A stretch of 64,000 nt of DNA from Blautia parvula (GCF_020215665.1 NZ_CP084061.1:186001-250000); one strand, 5' to 3'; numbered from the stretch's first letter, positions 27,632 to 36,374 are shown. The notes: a model not told the origin generated them from the letters alone. Program-made: numbers and translations.

Positions 27632-28717
27632 TCATGTGATAATAGGGAAAGAAAAATAGAATTCCACTCCGTTCTTATGATTACGGACGCCATAGGGAAC
27701 CCGGTATGCTGAGAGCACCTGGGCTACAATCGCCAGCCCCAGTCCGGAACCGCTGCCGGCAGTATTCTGTCCGCGGTAGAACTTGGACCAGATTTTTGGC
27801 AGTTCCGGTTCCGGAATGGGGGCGCACTGATTGAACAGGGAAAAGGACAGCTCCTTTTCAAAACAGCTTATAGTGAGGCGGATTTCACCGCCTTCCCGGA
27901 CATTTTTTCTCGCATTTTCAATGAGATTGTCCAGCACCTGTTCCATGCGTTTTGAATCTGCCCGAATCAGAACAGGAGTATCAGGAAGCCGGTAAGTGAA
28001 ACGGTAATTTCCGCCCGGGGTGCCGAGGAGCAGGTGTCCGGCACACGTCTCTGCCATTTCAATAAAATCAAAGGTTTCATCAGAAAGTTCCGCGGAACCG
28101 GACTCCAGTGCGGACAGATCCAGCAGGGATACCAGCATATGGCTGATCCGGTCTTCGGCAGATAGTATGGCATCCAGATACTGCTGTTTTTTTGTCTCAT
28201 CCACCTCATCCTTTAAGCCTTCCGTATAAGCGCGTATGAGTCCAAGGGGTGTTTTCATCTGGTGTGACAGGTTATCGGTCAGCTCTTTTCTCTGAGCCTG
28301 CAGAAGACGCTCTTTCTGCACATCTTTTTCAAGCTGGATATTTGCCTGCTCCAGCTTTTGCAGTGCGTCCTGCAGATTGGCGGACATGGTATTCAGGCTT
28401 TGAGAGAGTCTGCCGAATTCGTCGTTGGAGTTTATGCGGCAGCGTGCTGTGAAGTCCAGATGTGCCATCCGCTCTGCCTCCCGGTTGATTTCGTTTAAGG
28501 GGGTGGAGATGAGGCGCCCCAGCAGAATATCCACACAGATGATAACGGCTGCCATAAGGCAGAACCATATGAGAAAAGAAAGACTGCTGTCTGCAGGCAG
28601 CTCCGAAGTGAGCAGATAGAATAAGACAATGGTTCCGCCCATGAGTTTTGAGAGCAAAAGTGTTTTTTTACGGATCGTGGTCAGTTGAAATGCAGATAGT
28701 ATTTTTTTCATAGTCAT
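27632..28717 (-). CDS. Sensor histidine kinase, short-loop membrane type
   Basis: Kinase of 361 residues. Seen: two membrane helices (about 25-42 and 48-68) joined by a loop of only a few residues (SELPADSS), a HAMP linker, HisKA with the phospho-acceptor in LSHQMKTPL, N box VLDNLIENARKN, and G boxes ending GSGSGLGLAIV. The near-absent sensor domain is typical of kinases that sense the membrane or a partner transporter (BceS-like, intramembrane-sensing). The ATG overlaps the regulator stop. It lies just before the ABC exporter genes, whose expression it probably controls (inference). Confidence 0.92.
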   Translation of the reverse strand: MTMKKILSAFQLTTIRKKTLLLSKLMGGTIVLFYLLTSELPADSSLSFLIWFCLMAAVIICVDILLGRLISTPLNEINREAERMAHLDFTARCRINSNDEFGRLSQSLNTMSANLQDALQKLEQANIQLEKDVQKERLLQAQRKELTDNLSHQMKTPLGLIRAYTEGLKDEVDETKKQQYLDAILSAEDRISHMLVSLLDLSALESGSAELSDETFDFIEMAETCAGHLLLGTPGGNYRFTYRLPDTPVLIRADSKRMEQVLDNLIENARKNVREGGEIRLTISCFEKELSFSLFNQCAPIPEPELPKIWSKFYRGQNTAGSGSGLGLAIVAQVLSAYRVPYGVRNHKNGVEFYFSFPIIT

Positions 28718-29379
28718 ACCTCAAACTTATAACCGGAACGGATGAGGGTTACAATATGCTCTCCTTCGCTGCCGAGCTTTTGGCGCAGAGTTTTGATGTG
28801 GGTATCCACAGTTCTTGTATTCCCTTCAAAATCATATCCCCAGATACGGTTGAGGAGCTGTTCCCGGGAAAAGACCTGGTTTTTGTTCAGCATGAAAAGG
28901 CGCAGCAGTTCAAATTCTTTATGGGTCAGTACAGTTTCCGTGCCGCTGACGGTAACTGTATGGGAGGAGAGCTGCAGCACTATGTCTCCGGCGCTTAGGA
29001 TATCCTGCGGATGGACAGACGCAGCGCGGCGCAGGAGGGCATTGATTTTGGCGAGCAGTATTTTGGGACTGAAGGGCTTCGTGATATAATCGTCGGCGCC
29101 GTATTCATAGCCTTTTAATTTGTCTGTCTCGCTGTCTTTTGCCGTGAGAAATATAATAGGGATACTGCACATTTCCCTGGCAATCCGGCATACGGAAAAG
29201 CCGTCCAGATGGGGCATCATAATATCCAGGACAGCCAGATCCACAGGATTATTTTTCAGGATCGTCACAGCGTCTATGCCGTCATCTGCCGTTATACAGG
29301 TGTGTCCTCCGTGGCGCATATAGTCTGTCAGGATATCCTGCATACCTTTTTCATCCTCAGCAATTAAGATCAGTGCCAT
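28714..29379 (-). CDS. OmpR-family response regulator
   Basis: DNA-binding regulator of 221 residues. Seen: a receiver domain with acidic pair AEDE, phospho-acceptor Asp in LAVLDIMMPHLDG, and the KPFSP lysine motif; then a winged-helix output domain (LTHKEFELLRLFMLNKNQVFSREQLLNRIWG; RTVDTHIKTLRQKLG). Start chosen at ATG 29379 behind AGGAGAC; an upstream start at 29469 would lie across the promoter. First gene of the operon: regulator, kinase, small membrane protein, ATPase, two permeases. Confidence 0.95.
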   Translation of the reverse strand: MALILIAEDEKGMQDILTDYMRHGGHTCITADDGIDAVTILKNNPVDLAVLDIMMPHLDGFSVCRIAREMCSIPIIFLTAKDSETDKLKGYEYGADDYITKPFSPKILLAKINALLRRAASVHPQDILSAGDIVLQLSSHTVTVSGTETVLTHKEFELLRLFMLNKNQVFSREQLLNRIWGYDFEGNTRTVDTHIKTLRQKLGSEGEHIVTLIRSGYKFEV

Positions 29380-29440
29380 TTTTGTCTCCTTTTGTTTTTG
29401 TTCTTTAGTACAGGCTTTTATAACTGCCTGATTAGATTTT

Positions 29441-29469
29441 ATTATATTACGTTCCAAAAGGGAATGCAA
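29441..29469 (-). promoter_or_regulatory. Promoter of the regulator-kinase-exporter operon
   Basis: On the minus strand TTGCAT (29469-29464), 17-bp spacer, TATAAT (29446-29441). Confidence 0.7.
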
Positions 29470-29476
29470 ACAGAAT

Positions 29477-29506
29477 GAAAAAGAGCTGCCCTATGCGGAC
29501 AGCCCT
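29477..29506 (-). terminator. Terminator of the 51-codon gene
   Basis: Minus strand: GGGCTGTCC, loop GCATA, GGGCAGCTC (9-bp stem allowing G-U pairs), then TTTTT. Confidence 0.8.
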
Positions 29507-29533
29507 ATGTTACTGTTCACGGCAGAGCCGTAA

Positions 29534-29689
29534 TCATTCATGGAAAAGTCCGCGGCGTTTTGCTTCAGCGGATATCTTGTCAAACAGCTCCTGTTCGCTC
29601 TGCGTCTCTTTAGGAACAGCTTCGCGTCTGACCGTTTCGGCGATCCACGCTTCAAATGCTTTGTCTGCCTTTTTATCAGAGTTTTCCAA
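29534..29689 (-). CDS. Small hypothetical protein (51 residues), TTG start
   Basis: An open frame from TTG 29689 with AGGGGTGA upstream. The translation is charged, mostly helical and soluble (ENSDKKADKAFEAWIAETVR, then KETQSEQELFDKISAEAKRR), ending GLFHE. No membrane segment or known motif. It follows the Spo0A-like gene by about 90 bp and has its own terminator, which supports a real gene. Function not recognised. Confidence 0.5.
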   Translation of the reverse strand: MENSDKKADKAFEAWIAETVRREAVPKETQSEQELFDKISAEAKRRGLFHE

Positions 29690-29758
29690 TCAAATCACCC
29701 CTGCCTCCATTATAAAACCGTAAGTCTGACAGATAAACTGGTAAATAATGGAAACAGC

Positions 29759-29780
29759 AGACTGCCATCCGAGGCAGTCT
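29759..29780 (-). terminator. Hairpin at the end of the Spo0A-like gene
   Basis: AGACTGCC / GGCAGTCT with a 6-base loop, overlapping the stop codon, followed by a weak pyrimidine stretch on the minus strand. Confidence 0.45.
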
Positions 29781-30102
29781 ATTGATTCCGGTATACAGTG
29801 TAGGCGATAATATCTATAAATTCGCTGTTTGAGGGGCATCTGGAAAGCTTGTAGCCGGACAGCTCCTGCAGATATGTTTTATTGTTGTCCCAGCACTTCT
29901 CGATCACAGTTCTTATGTCACGTTCTACACTGACTTTGGTAACCCCATACTTATGAGCAATGACAGGATAGACATCCTTTGTCACCTTGAGACATTCATC
30001 GTAATTCTCGGCAGCAATGTGAATTGCGTCCAGCAGATAGCGGTATCCTTTATATTTTGAAGTAATGCCAAATTGCCTTATGATTTTATCTTTTGTATGC
30101 AT
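29779..30102 (-). CDS. Free-standing Spo0A C-terminal DNA-binding domain protein
   Basis: A 107-residue protein made almost only of the Spo0A effector domain. Seen: FGITSKYKGYRYLLDAIHIA, matching the Spo0A pattern G(V/I)xxxxKGYxYLxxAI, and DVYPVIAHKYGVTKVSVERDIRTVIEKCW, matching the recognition region YPxIAKxFxTTxxRVERAIRHAIExAW. The receiver domain of Spo0A is absent, so activity cannot depend on phosphorelay in the usual way. RBS GAGGAGGG. It could compete with or modify Spo0A at 0A-boxes, or be a separate regulator (inference). Confidence 0.85.
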   Translation of the reverse strand: MHTKDKIIRQFGITSKYKGYRYLLDAIHIAAENYDECLKVTKDVYPVIAHKYGVTKVSVERDIRTVIEKCWDNNKTYLQELSGYKLSRCPSNSEFIDIIAYTVYRNQ

Positions 30103-30245
30103 GATTATTTACCCTCCTCATATGTTCTATAATATTATAAAGGAGATTCGTATAGAGAAAGGAAAGTTCGACATTATAATGCAAAAAAAGACCTTCGTTA
30201 CACTGAATGTACAAAGGGAATGAAAATGCAGAGTGTCCTGGAAAT

Positions 30246-30286
30246 AAAAAAAGACCCGGATGCCGGTAAAACCAGGCATTCCGGGT
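30246..30286 (-). terminator. Terminator of tmRNA
   Basis: Minus strand: ACCCGGAATGCC, loop, GGCATCCGGGT, then CTTTTTTT. Confidence 0.88.
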
Positions 30287-30350
30287 AAAATAAAAGTGGA
30301 GCTGATAAGTCAATATCCGAACACTCCTGATTCGGATTTGCACTATTAAG

Positions 30351-30699
30351 TGGACCTGGCGGGAATCGAACCCGCGTCCGAAAGTCTATCCCTTGAGGCA
30401 TCTCCCATCACAGTCATTCTTTTAACATTCCCTCATACAACCGCCGGATGACAGGCTGATGTACTTAGTAGCTTCATGAATCTTTTACTTTCTCAAAGCT
30501 TTGAAAGTAAAGGGCCCTGCAAAGTCGATGCCGGATTCCCGGGCAGCAGGTGACCCGGGGCCGACAAGCTGCAATTAGGCAGCTAACGCTAAATTATTAT
30601 TGTCTGCGTTTATATTTAAGTTCCAGGTTGTTGCGCAGTCCCGGAGTCTGCGGATGGCTTCCCCAACTTCAAAACCCCCGTCGAAACCAGTACAAGCCC
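30351..30699 (-). ncRNA. ssrA: Transfer-messenger RNA (tmRNA, SsrA)
   Basis: Rescues stalled ribosomes with SmpB by adding a degradation tag. Seen on the minus strand: the 5' end GGGCTTGTACTGGTTTCGACGG, with the conserved tRNA-like start; the tag frame GCA GAC AAT AAT AAT TTA GCG TTA GCT GCC TAA, encoding ADNNNLALAA; pseudoknot stems in between; and the 3' T-arm GCGGGTTCGATTCCCGC. GGGCTTG pairs with CAGGTCC to close the acceptor stem, and the CCA end is not encoded. Length about 349 nt. It has its own promoter and terminator. Confidence 0.97.
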
Positions 30700-30730
30700 A
30701 TAACTGGACTTCACTGTGGAAGTATACTAT

Positions 30731-30759
30731 AGAATAGCGTCTTTTTATGGTTTTGTCAA
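30731..30759 (-). promoter_or_regulatory. Promoter of tmRNA
   Basis: Minus strand TTGACA (30759-30754), 17-bp spacer, TATTCT (30736-30731), about 32 bp before the mature 5' end. Confidence 0.8.
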
Positions 30760-30909
30760 GGGAAAAGCGTAAAAAAATTGTTTTGTGCACAGGCGGGAAG
30801 CAGCAGGCTTGACAGATAAATCTGTCTGGGATAGACTGAATTTAAATGAATCACAAGGGGAAAGCAGGGGGAGGGCCCATGGGGGACAGTTTCCCTGCAG
30901 ACAGAAGAG

Positions 30910-31671
30910 ATGATGAAGTTATCAAATAAGAAAAGAAAGTATAGGAAGTTCTGGCACGGCTGTTTACTTCTTGGAATACTTCTGACTGCTCTGGCTGTGC
31001 CTGTCTGGGGACGGGCCGGCGGCGGAAGTTCGGGCGGAGGCGGCGGACACAGCGGAAGTTCCGGGGGAGGCAGTTACCACAGCGGCCGCTCCTCATCCCG
31101 CAGCAATCTGACGGGGAATATTCTTTTCGGGGTGAATGCTATTGTCGTTACCTGCGGCGGAGCAATCGCGTTTACAATAAAAGCCAAAAAAGCTGCTGCA
31201 AAAAGCAGAAATCTTATGCGCCAATATGAAAAAATCGGAGGAAACTGGGATTACCGGGAAGTACAGCGCCAGGTGGAGGAGGCTTATTATCAAATACAGG
31301 AGTGCTGGAGACGGATGGACGCCGGTTATGCGGCTGCCTATCTCAGTGAGGAACTGCTGGAAGATTTTAATATGAAGATTCAGTGGATGGAAGTGAGGGA
31401 GGAAGAAGTGGTACAGAAGCATGTAAAGCTTCTGAGCGCAGTGCCGGTAGGGGCCTATGACGAACTGGGAGAGGAGAATGACTGTATCTGGTATCTGATT
31501 CACGGCAGCATGGTGGGGTACTATATTAACAGGAACACAAAAATCTGTGTGCGCGGCAACACGAAAAAAGAGAGCTTTTATGAATATTGGAAATTTATTT
31601 ACCGGAATGAGCGGTGGGTTCTCCAGGAGATCAGACAGCAGGATGAAATAGATATCAATCAGTTTGTATAA
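30910..31671 (+). CDS. Membrane protein with Gly/Ser-rich segment and Tim44-like domain
   Basis: A 253-residue exported or membrane protein. Seen: a basic N-terminus and first hydrophobic helix (about 15-34), a Gly/Ser/His-rich linker (about 36-65), a second membrane helix (NILFGVNAIVVTCGGAIAFTI, about 68-88), then a cytoplasmic or surface domain (about 95-253) of the Tim44-like/SnoaL fold (VQRQVEEAYYQIQECWRRMDAGYAAAYLSEELL...). Bacterial members are small membrane-associated proteins of unknown role. It stands alone between tmRNA and a two-component system. Confidence 0.7.
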   Translation: MMKLSNKKRKYRKFWHGCLLLGILLTALAVPVWGRAGGGSSGGGGGHSGSSGGGSYHSGRSSSRSNLTGNILFGVNAIVVTCGGAIAFTIKAKKAAAKSRNLMRQYEKIGGNWDYREVQRQVEEAYYQIQECWRRMDAGYAAAYLSEELLEDFNMKIQWMEVREEEVVQKHVKLLSAVPVGAYDELGEENDCIWYLIHGSMVGYYINRNTKICVRGNTKKESFYEYWKFIYRNERWVLQEIRQQDEIDINQFV

Positions 31672-31816
31672 AAGCATTTGTTCACAAATTCAACAAATTT
31701 TTCTGCTATATTTAACTGAAATGGCAGGGATATTACGGTTTCTGCCGGCAGTATGAGTCAAACAGGTACATAAAAAACAGACAGAAATAGTCTGTAGGAA
31801 TAGAGAGGGAACGGAT

Positions 31817-32491
31817 ATGGAAAAATGCAAAATACTGGTAGTGGATGATGAGAGCAGGATGCGCAAGCTGGTGCGCGATTTCCTGGTTAAGAAAGATTTT
31901 GAGGTGCTGGAGGCCGGCAACGGTGAGGAGGCACTGGATATATTTTATGCTACAAAGGACATTGCCCTTTTGATTCTGGATGTCATGATGCCGAAGATGG
32001 ATGGCTGGGAGGTATGCAGGGAAATACGCAGGGAGTCAAAGGTGCCCATTATTATGCTGACAGCCAGGGGAGATGAGAGGGACGAGCTTCTGGGATTTGA
32101 GCTGGGCGTGGATGAGTATATTGCAAAGCCTTTCAGTCCGAAGATATTGGTTGCCAGGGTGGAGGCTATCCTGAGAAGAGCAAATATCTGCGGAAGCAGT
32201 GATGTTCTGTCAGCAGGCGGTATTGAGGTGAATAAGGCATCCCATATTGCAACCATTGACGGGCAGCCCATGGAGCTGAGTTATAAGGAATTTGAGCTGC
32301 TGACCTATTTCCTGGAAAACCAGGGAATTGCGCTTTCCAGGGAGAAGATTCTGAATTCTGTATGGAATTACGATTATTTTGGCGATGCCCGCACCATTGA
32401 TACCCATGTAAAGAAACTTCGCAGTAAACTGGGGGACAAGGGTGAATACATCAAGACCATCTGGGGCATGGGATATAAGTTTGAGGTATAA
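31817..32491 (+). CDS. OmpR-family response regulator
   Basis: DNA-binding regulator of 224 residues. Seen: the receiver acidic pair VDDE, phospho-acceptor Asp in LLILDVMMPKMDGW, KPFSP lysine motif, and a winged-helix output domain (LSYKEFELLTYFLENQGIALSREKILNSVW; RTIDTHVKKLRSKLG). It is a paralogue of the regulator at 28714. The kinase gene follows 3 bp after its stop, so they form one unit. Confidence 0.95.
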   Translation: MEKCKILVVDDESRMRKLVRDFLVKKDFEVLEAGNGEEALDIFYATKDIALLILDVMMPKMDGWEVCREIRRESKVPIIMLTARGDERDELLGFELGVDEYIAKPFSPKILVARVEAILRRANICGSSDVLSAGGIEVNKASHIATIDGQPMELSYKEFELLTYFLENQGIALSREKILNSVWNYDYFGDARTIDTHVKKLRSKLGDKGEYIKTIWGMGYKFEV

Positions 32492-32494
32492 GAC

Positions 32495-33964
32495 ATGAGA
32501 AAATCAATTAAGGTGCGTTTGGCAGTTTCTTTTATCGGGATCACGCTTTTGTCTCTTTTGTCCATAACGGCAGTAAACCGGCTGTTCTTGGAGAAATATT
32601 ACATTTCCAGAAAAGCGGACTCGCTGGAAACGGTCTATAAAGCATTGAATGAGCAGGCCTTCAATGACCCGGAGGGCAGGACGCATCTGCAGGGGCTCTG
32701 TATTGAAAAGAATATATCCTGGGTACTCGTGGACGTGAGCTCTCAGGACTGGACCATCATAGCCAATGACGGCCGGAATCCGGATCTGCTGGCAACCAGG
32801 CTTCTCTTTGGATATATCTGGGGCATGATGCCGGAAAACAGGGAAGTCATTTCGGCAAATGATTCCTATACGCTGGAGCAGAACACAGATGATAAGGAAA
32901 ATGTGGTGTATCTGGATATGTGGGGCGTGATGGAAAACCGAAACTGCGCGTTTCTGATTCGTATGCCCATGGCGAGTATCCGGGACAGTGTGGAAATCTC
33001 CAATATGTTTTACGTCTATATCGGGCTTCTCGTGATTATGATAAGCAGCGGGATCATCTGGTTTATGAGCAAGCGGATCACAAAGCCTCTTTTGGAACTG
33101 ACTGAAATCTCCAGGCGTATGAGCAATCTTGATTTTGAGGCCAGATATGAAGGCGGCGGGGAGGATGAGATCGGCACTCTGGGGCAGAATTTTAATAAGA
33201 TGTCCGAGGAGCTGGAACATACCATATCCGAGTTAAAGACCGCCAACAATGAGCTGCAGGAGGACATTGAGCAGAAGAAACAGATTGATGAGATGCGTAA
33301 GGAATTTCTCTCCAATGTATCCCATGAGCTGAAGACGCCCATCGCTCTGATCCAGGGCTATGCGGAGGGCCTGAAGGAGTGTATCAATGACGATGCGGAG
33401 AGCAGGGAATTTTACTGTGATGTCATTATGGACGAGTCTGCCAAAATGAACAATATGGTGAAAAAGCTGCTGTCTCTCAACCAACTGGAGTTCGGCAATG
33501 ACCAGACTGCCATGGAACGTTTTGATCTGACGGACCTTGTGAGAGGCGTCGTGCAGTCTGCGCAGCTTCTGGCAGACCAGAAAGGCGCGCAGATTTCCTT
33601 CCCTCAGGATGAGCCTGTATATGTGTGGGGCGATGAGTTCAAGGTGGAGGAAGTGGTGACCAACTATGTGTCCAATGCCCTGAATCACGTGGATGGGGAT
33701 ATGAAGATCGAGGTGAAGATGAGAAGAAGGGACAATCATGTGCGCCTCTCCGTCTTCAACACAGGCAGACCCATTCCGGAGGAGGATCTTGATAAGATCT
33801 GGATAAAATTCTATAAAGTGGACAAAGCCCGTACCAGGGAATACGGCGGAAGCGGTATCGGTTTGTCAATTGTCAAGGCTATTATGGAGGGAATGCACCA
33901 GAAGTTCGGCGTTGTGAACTATGACAACGGGGTGGAATTCTGGTTTGAGCTGGAAGAAAAGTAA
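32495..33964 (+). CDS. Sensor histidine kinase with extracytoplasmic domain
   Basis: Kinase of 489 residues. Seen: a membrane helix (about 9-27), an extracytoplasmic sensor of about 135 residues, a second helix (about 172-192), HAMP (KRITKPLLELTEISRRMSN), a coiled region, HisKA with the phosphorylated His in NVSHELKTPIALIQGYAEGL, N box VVTNYVSNALNH, and the ATP lid YGGSGIGLSIV. Partner of the regulator at 31817. No transporter or effector gene is adjacent, so the stimulus is unknown. Unlike the kinase at 27632, it has a substantial outside domain. Confidence 0.95.
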   Translation: MRKSIKVRLAVSFIGITLLSLLSITAVNRLFLEKYYISRKADSLETVYKALNEQAFNDPEGRTHLQGLCIEKNISWVLVDVSSQDWTIIANDGRNPDLLATRLLFGYIWGMMPENREVISANDSYTLEQNTDDKENVVYLDMWGVMENRNCAFLIRMPMASIRDSVEISNMFYVYIGLLVIMISSGIIWFMSKRITKPLLELTEISRRMSNLDFEARYEGGGEDEIGTLGQNFNKMSEELEHTISELKTANNELQEDIEQKKQIDEMRKEFLSNVSHELKTPIALIQGYAEGLKECINDDAESREFYCDVIMDESAKMNNMVKKLLSLNQLEFGNDQTAMERFDLTDLVRGVVQSAQLLADQKGAQISFPQDEPVYVWGDEFKVEEVVTNYVSNALNHVDGDMKIEVKMRRRDNHVRLSVFNTGRPIPEEDLDKIWIKFYKVDKARTREYGGSGIGLSIVKAIMEGMHQKFGVVNYDNGVEFWFELEEK

Positions 33965-33986
33965 CCGGGGGTTCTGCGACACCTCC

Positions 33987-34015
33987 TTGCATTTTTCGAT
34001 GGATTCTGCTAAACT
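33987..34015 (+). promoter_or_regulatory. Predicted promoter of ung
   Basis: TTGCAT (33987-33992), 17-bp spacer, TAAACT (34010-34015), ahead of GGAGGG and the ung start. Confidence 0.6.
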
Positions 34016-34050
34016 AGAGGACATGATAAAAATGCAGGAGGGATGTTTTT

Positions 34051-34725
34051 ATGCCGCCTTTACAGGGAGAATGGCTGGAGGCTTTAAAGCCGGAGTTCGG
34101 AAAACCATATTATAAACAATTGTTCGCGAAGGTGGGGCAGGAATACCAGACAAGAAAGGTATTCCCCGCACCGGACGATATTTTCAATGCATTTCATTTT
34201 ACCCCCTTGGACCAGGTGAAAGTGGTCATACTGGGACAGGATCCTTATCACAATGACGGACAGGCTCACGGCCTGTGTTTTTCTGTGAAGCCGGATGTGG
34301 AGATTCCTCCTTCCCTGGTGAATATTTACCAGGAACTGCAGGAGGACTGCGGCTGTTATATACCCAACAATGGATATCTGGAAAAATGGGCAAAGCAGGG
34401 CGTACTGCTTCTGAATACAGTGCTGACTGTGCGCGCCCATCAGGCAAATTCCCACAGAGGGATCGGCTGGGAGGAGTTTACGGACGCAGCGATCCGTATT
34501 CTGGATGAACAGGACAGGCCCATGGTATTTCTTTTATGGGGAAGACCGGCGCAGATGAAAAAGAGTATGCTGCACAATCCCGGCCACCTGATCCTGGAAG
34601 CACCTCATCCCAGTCCGCTGTCTGCGTTCCGCGGATTTTTCGGATGCCGTCATTTCAGCAAGGCAAATGCTTTTCTGCAGGAGCATGGCCTGGAGCCAAT
34701 TGACTGGCAGATAGAAAACAGATAG
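34051..34725 (+). CDS. ung: Uracil-DNA glycosylase
   Basis: Removes uracil from DNA in base-excision repair. Seen: the catalytic water-activating loop VVILGQDPYHNDGQAHGLCFSV, the uracil-binding LLLNTVLTVRAHQANSH, FLLWGRPAQ and the DNA-intercalation loop APHPSPLSAFRGFFGC. The 224-residue length is normal for family 1 UDG. RBS AGGAGGG. The flippase gene follows 14 bp after its stop. Confidence 0.98.
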   Translation: MPPLQGEWLEALKPEFGKPYYKQLFAKVGQEYQTRKVFPAPDDIFNAFHFTPLDQVKVVILGQDPYHNDGQAHGLCFSVKPDVEIPPSLVNIYQELQEDCGCYIPNNGYLEKWAKQGVLLLNTVLTVRAHQANSHRGIGWEEFTDAAIRILDEQDRPMVFLLWGRPAQMKKSMLHNPGHLILEAPHPSPLSAFRGFFGCRHFSKANAFLQEHGLEPIDWQIENR

Positions 34726-34739
34726 AGGAATTTGGACAA

Positions 34740-36374
34740 ATGGGTAAAAAGAATAGTAATACATTAGTAAAAAACGCGTCTTTCTTAATGGTTGCAGCAC
34801 TGATTTCAAAGATCATCGGAATGATTTACAAAAGTCCGCTGTCTTCTCTTTTGGGAAGAGAGAGCTTTGCCTGCTTTCAGTTTGCGCAGAATGTCTATTT
34901 TATTCTGTTGATGATCGCATCCTTCAGTATTCCGCAGGCTGTATCCAAGATCATGTCAGAGAGGATCGCATTCAAACGGTACAGGGACGCGCAGAGGGTT
35001 TTTAAAGGTGCCCTTTTATATGCAGTCATAGCAGGAGGCATTGTGGCGCTCATATGTGTGTTCGGCGCTTCTGTCTTAGTGCCGGACAGTGTGGCAAATG
35101 CCAGACTGGCGCTTCAGATGCTGGCCCCCACCATTTTCATTTCGGGTATCCTGGGTGTGTTCCGCGGATATTTCCAGGCTTACAGGAATATGATGCCCAC
35201 GTCGATCTCACAGATCGTGGAGCAGATAGCAGTTGCGGTAGTGGCGCTTTTGATGGCAAACTTTATGGTTCACCATTTCGCAGGCGCAGGTGAGGATACG
35301 CTGCAGAGATGGAGTGCCGCCGGAGCGACCATCGGTACGGGCGCAGGTGTTACGGCAGCGCTTCTTTTTATGCTGTTTGTATACAGTGTGAACAGGAAGA
35401 CCATCAACCGCCGGATCGCCAGGGACAAAGTGTCTGTGGATGAGAGTTATCAGCAGGTTATGAGAAACATTGTGCTGATTGTGGCTCCCATTATTCTCAG
35501 CGCCTTTATTTACAATGTGAATGGCTATATCAATGGTGTGATGTACACAAGCATTTCCGATTTCAGAGGGATGGACAACAGCCAGGTGAAGGTGCTGTAT
35601 GCGGAGTTTGGATTTTTCATGACGCTGATCAATATCCCCCTGACACTGGCAAGTACGGCGCCAACCTCCATGATTCCGGAGGTCTCCGCCCACTATGCCA
35701 CCGGTGATGTGAAGGGGGCTATTGAAAAGATAAACAATGCCACATGGATCAGTATGCTGATTTCCATGCCGGCCTCTGTGGGTCTTGCTGTGCTGGCACA
35801 GCCGGTGACCTCCCTGCTGTTCCCCTCCACAGAAGGCGTGGCAGGAAAGCTCATGGTGCTCGGTGTCATCACGGTTATTTTAAACAGTACATCCAATATA
35901 TCAAATGGTGTGCTGCAGGGAATCGGAAGGGCCAATATTCCTATGATCAACGCAGCTGTTTCCCTGGCTGTGGACGTGGTTTTTCTTGCGGTACTGCTGT
36001 TTTTCACCAATGCGGGCATCTATGCCGTGGTTATTGCCATGATTGTCTATGCCATAGTGATGTGTGTGCTCAATGACAGGGCGCTGAAGAAATATCTGGG
36101 ATATCAGAATCCCTGGAGATATGCTTATCTGCCTCCGCTTTTAGCTACCATTCCCATGGGAGCAGTGGCATTCGGGGTGTACAAGGGAGTGCGGTTTCTG
36201 GCAAAAGCTCTGCCCCATTCCAATTTGCTGGCATTGATTCCCTCCATTGCGCTGGCTGTTGCTGTGTATTTTATTGCATATCTCTTTATTGCGAAACCAT
36301 CCAGACAGGAACTTTTGTCTCTGCCGGGAGGAACAAAGCTGGCTGTGCTGGCTCAGAAACTGAAGATCATTTAA
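34740..36374 (+). CDS. MATE/MOP-superfamily lipid flippase (SpoVB/MurJ-like)
   Basis: Polytopic membrane protein of 544 residues with about 14 helices. Seen: an N-terminal motif KNASFLMVAALISKIIGMIYKSPLSSLLG and IFISGILGVFRGYFQAYRNMMPTSISQIVEQ, typical of the SpoVB/YtgP group of polysaccharide and lipid-II flippases. Probably moves a cell-wall or polysaccharide precursor across the membrane; whether it acts in vegetative wall synthesis or sporulation cannot be told from the sequence. Co-transcribed with ung by spacing. Confidence 0.88.
   Translation: MGKKNSNTLVKNASFLMVAALISKIIGMIYKSPLSSLLGRESFACFQFAQNVYFILLMIASFSIPQAVSKIMSERIAFKRYRDAQRVFKGALLYAVIAGGIVALICVFGASVLVPDSVANARLALQMLAPTIFISGILGVFRGYFQAYRNMMPTSISQIVEQIAVAVVALLMANFMVHHFAGAGEDTLQRWSAAGATIGTGAGVTAALLFMLFVYSVNRKTINRRIARDKVSVDESYQQVMRNIVLIVAPIILSAFIYNVNGYINGVMYTSISDFRGMDNSQVKVLYAEFGFFMTLINIPLTLASTAPTSMIPEVSAHYATGDVKGAIEKINNATWISMLISMPASVGLAVLAQPVTSLLFPSTEGVAGKLMVLGVITVILNSTSNISNGVLQGIGRANIPMINAAVSLAVDVVFLAVLLFFTNAGIYAVVIAMIVYAIVMCVLNDRALKKYLGYQNPWRYAYLPPLLATIPMGAVAFGVYKGVRFLAKALPHSNLLALIPSIALAVAVYFIAYLFIAKPSRQELLSLPGGTKLAVLAQKLKII

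Noticed and set aside
29475-29785. Plus-strand frames opposite the 51-codon gene
   Set aside because: They lack an RBS and overlap the terminator and the better supported minus-strand gene.
30575-30790. 71-codon frame ending in NNNLALAA
   Set aside because: It is the tmRNA gene; only the last ten codons are the tag peptide.
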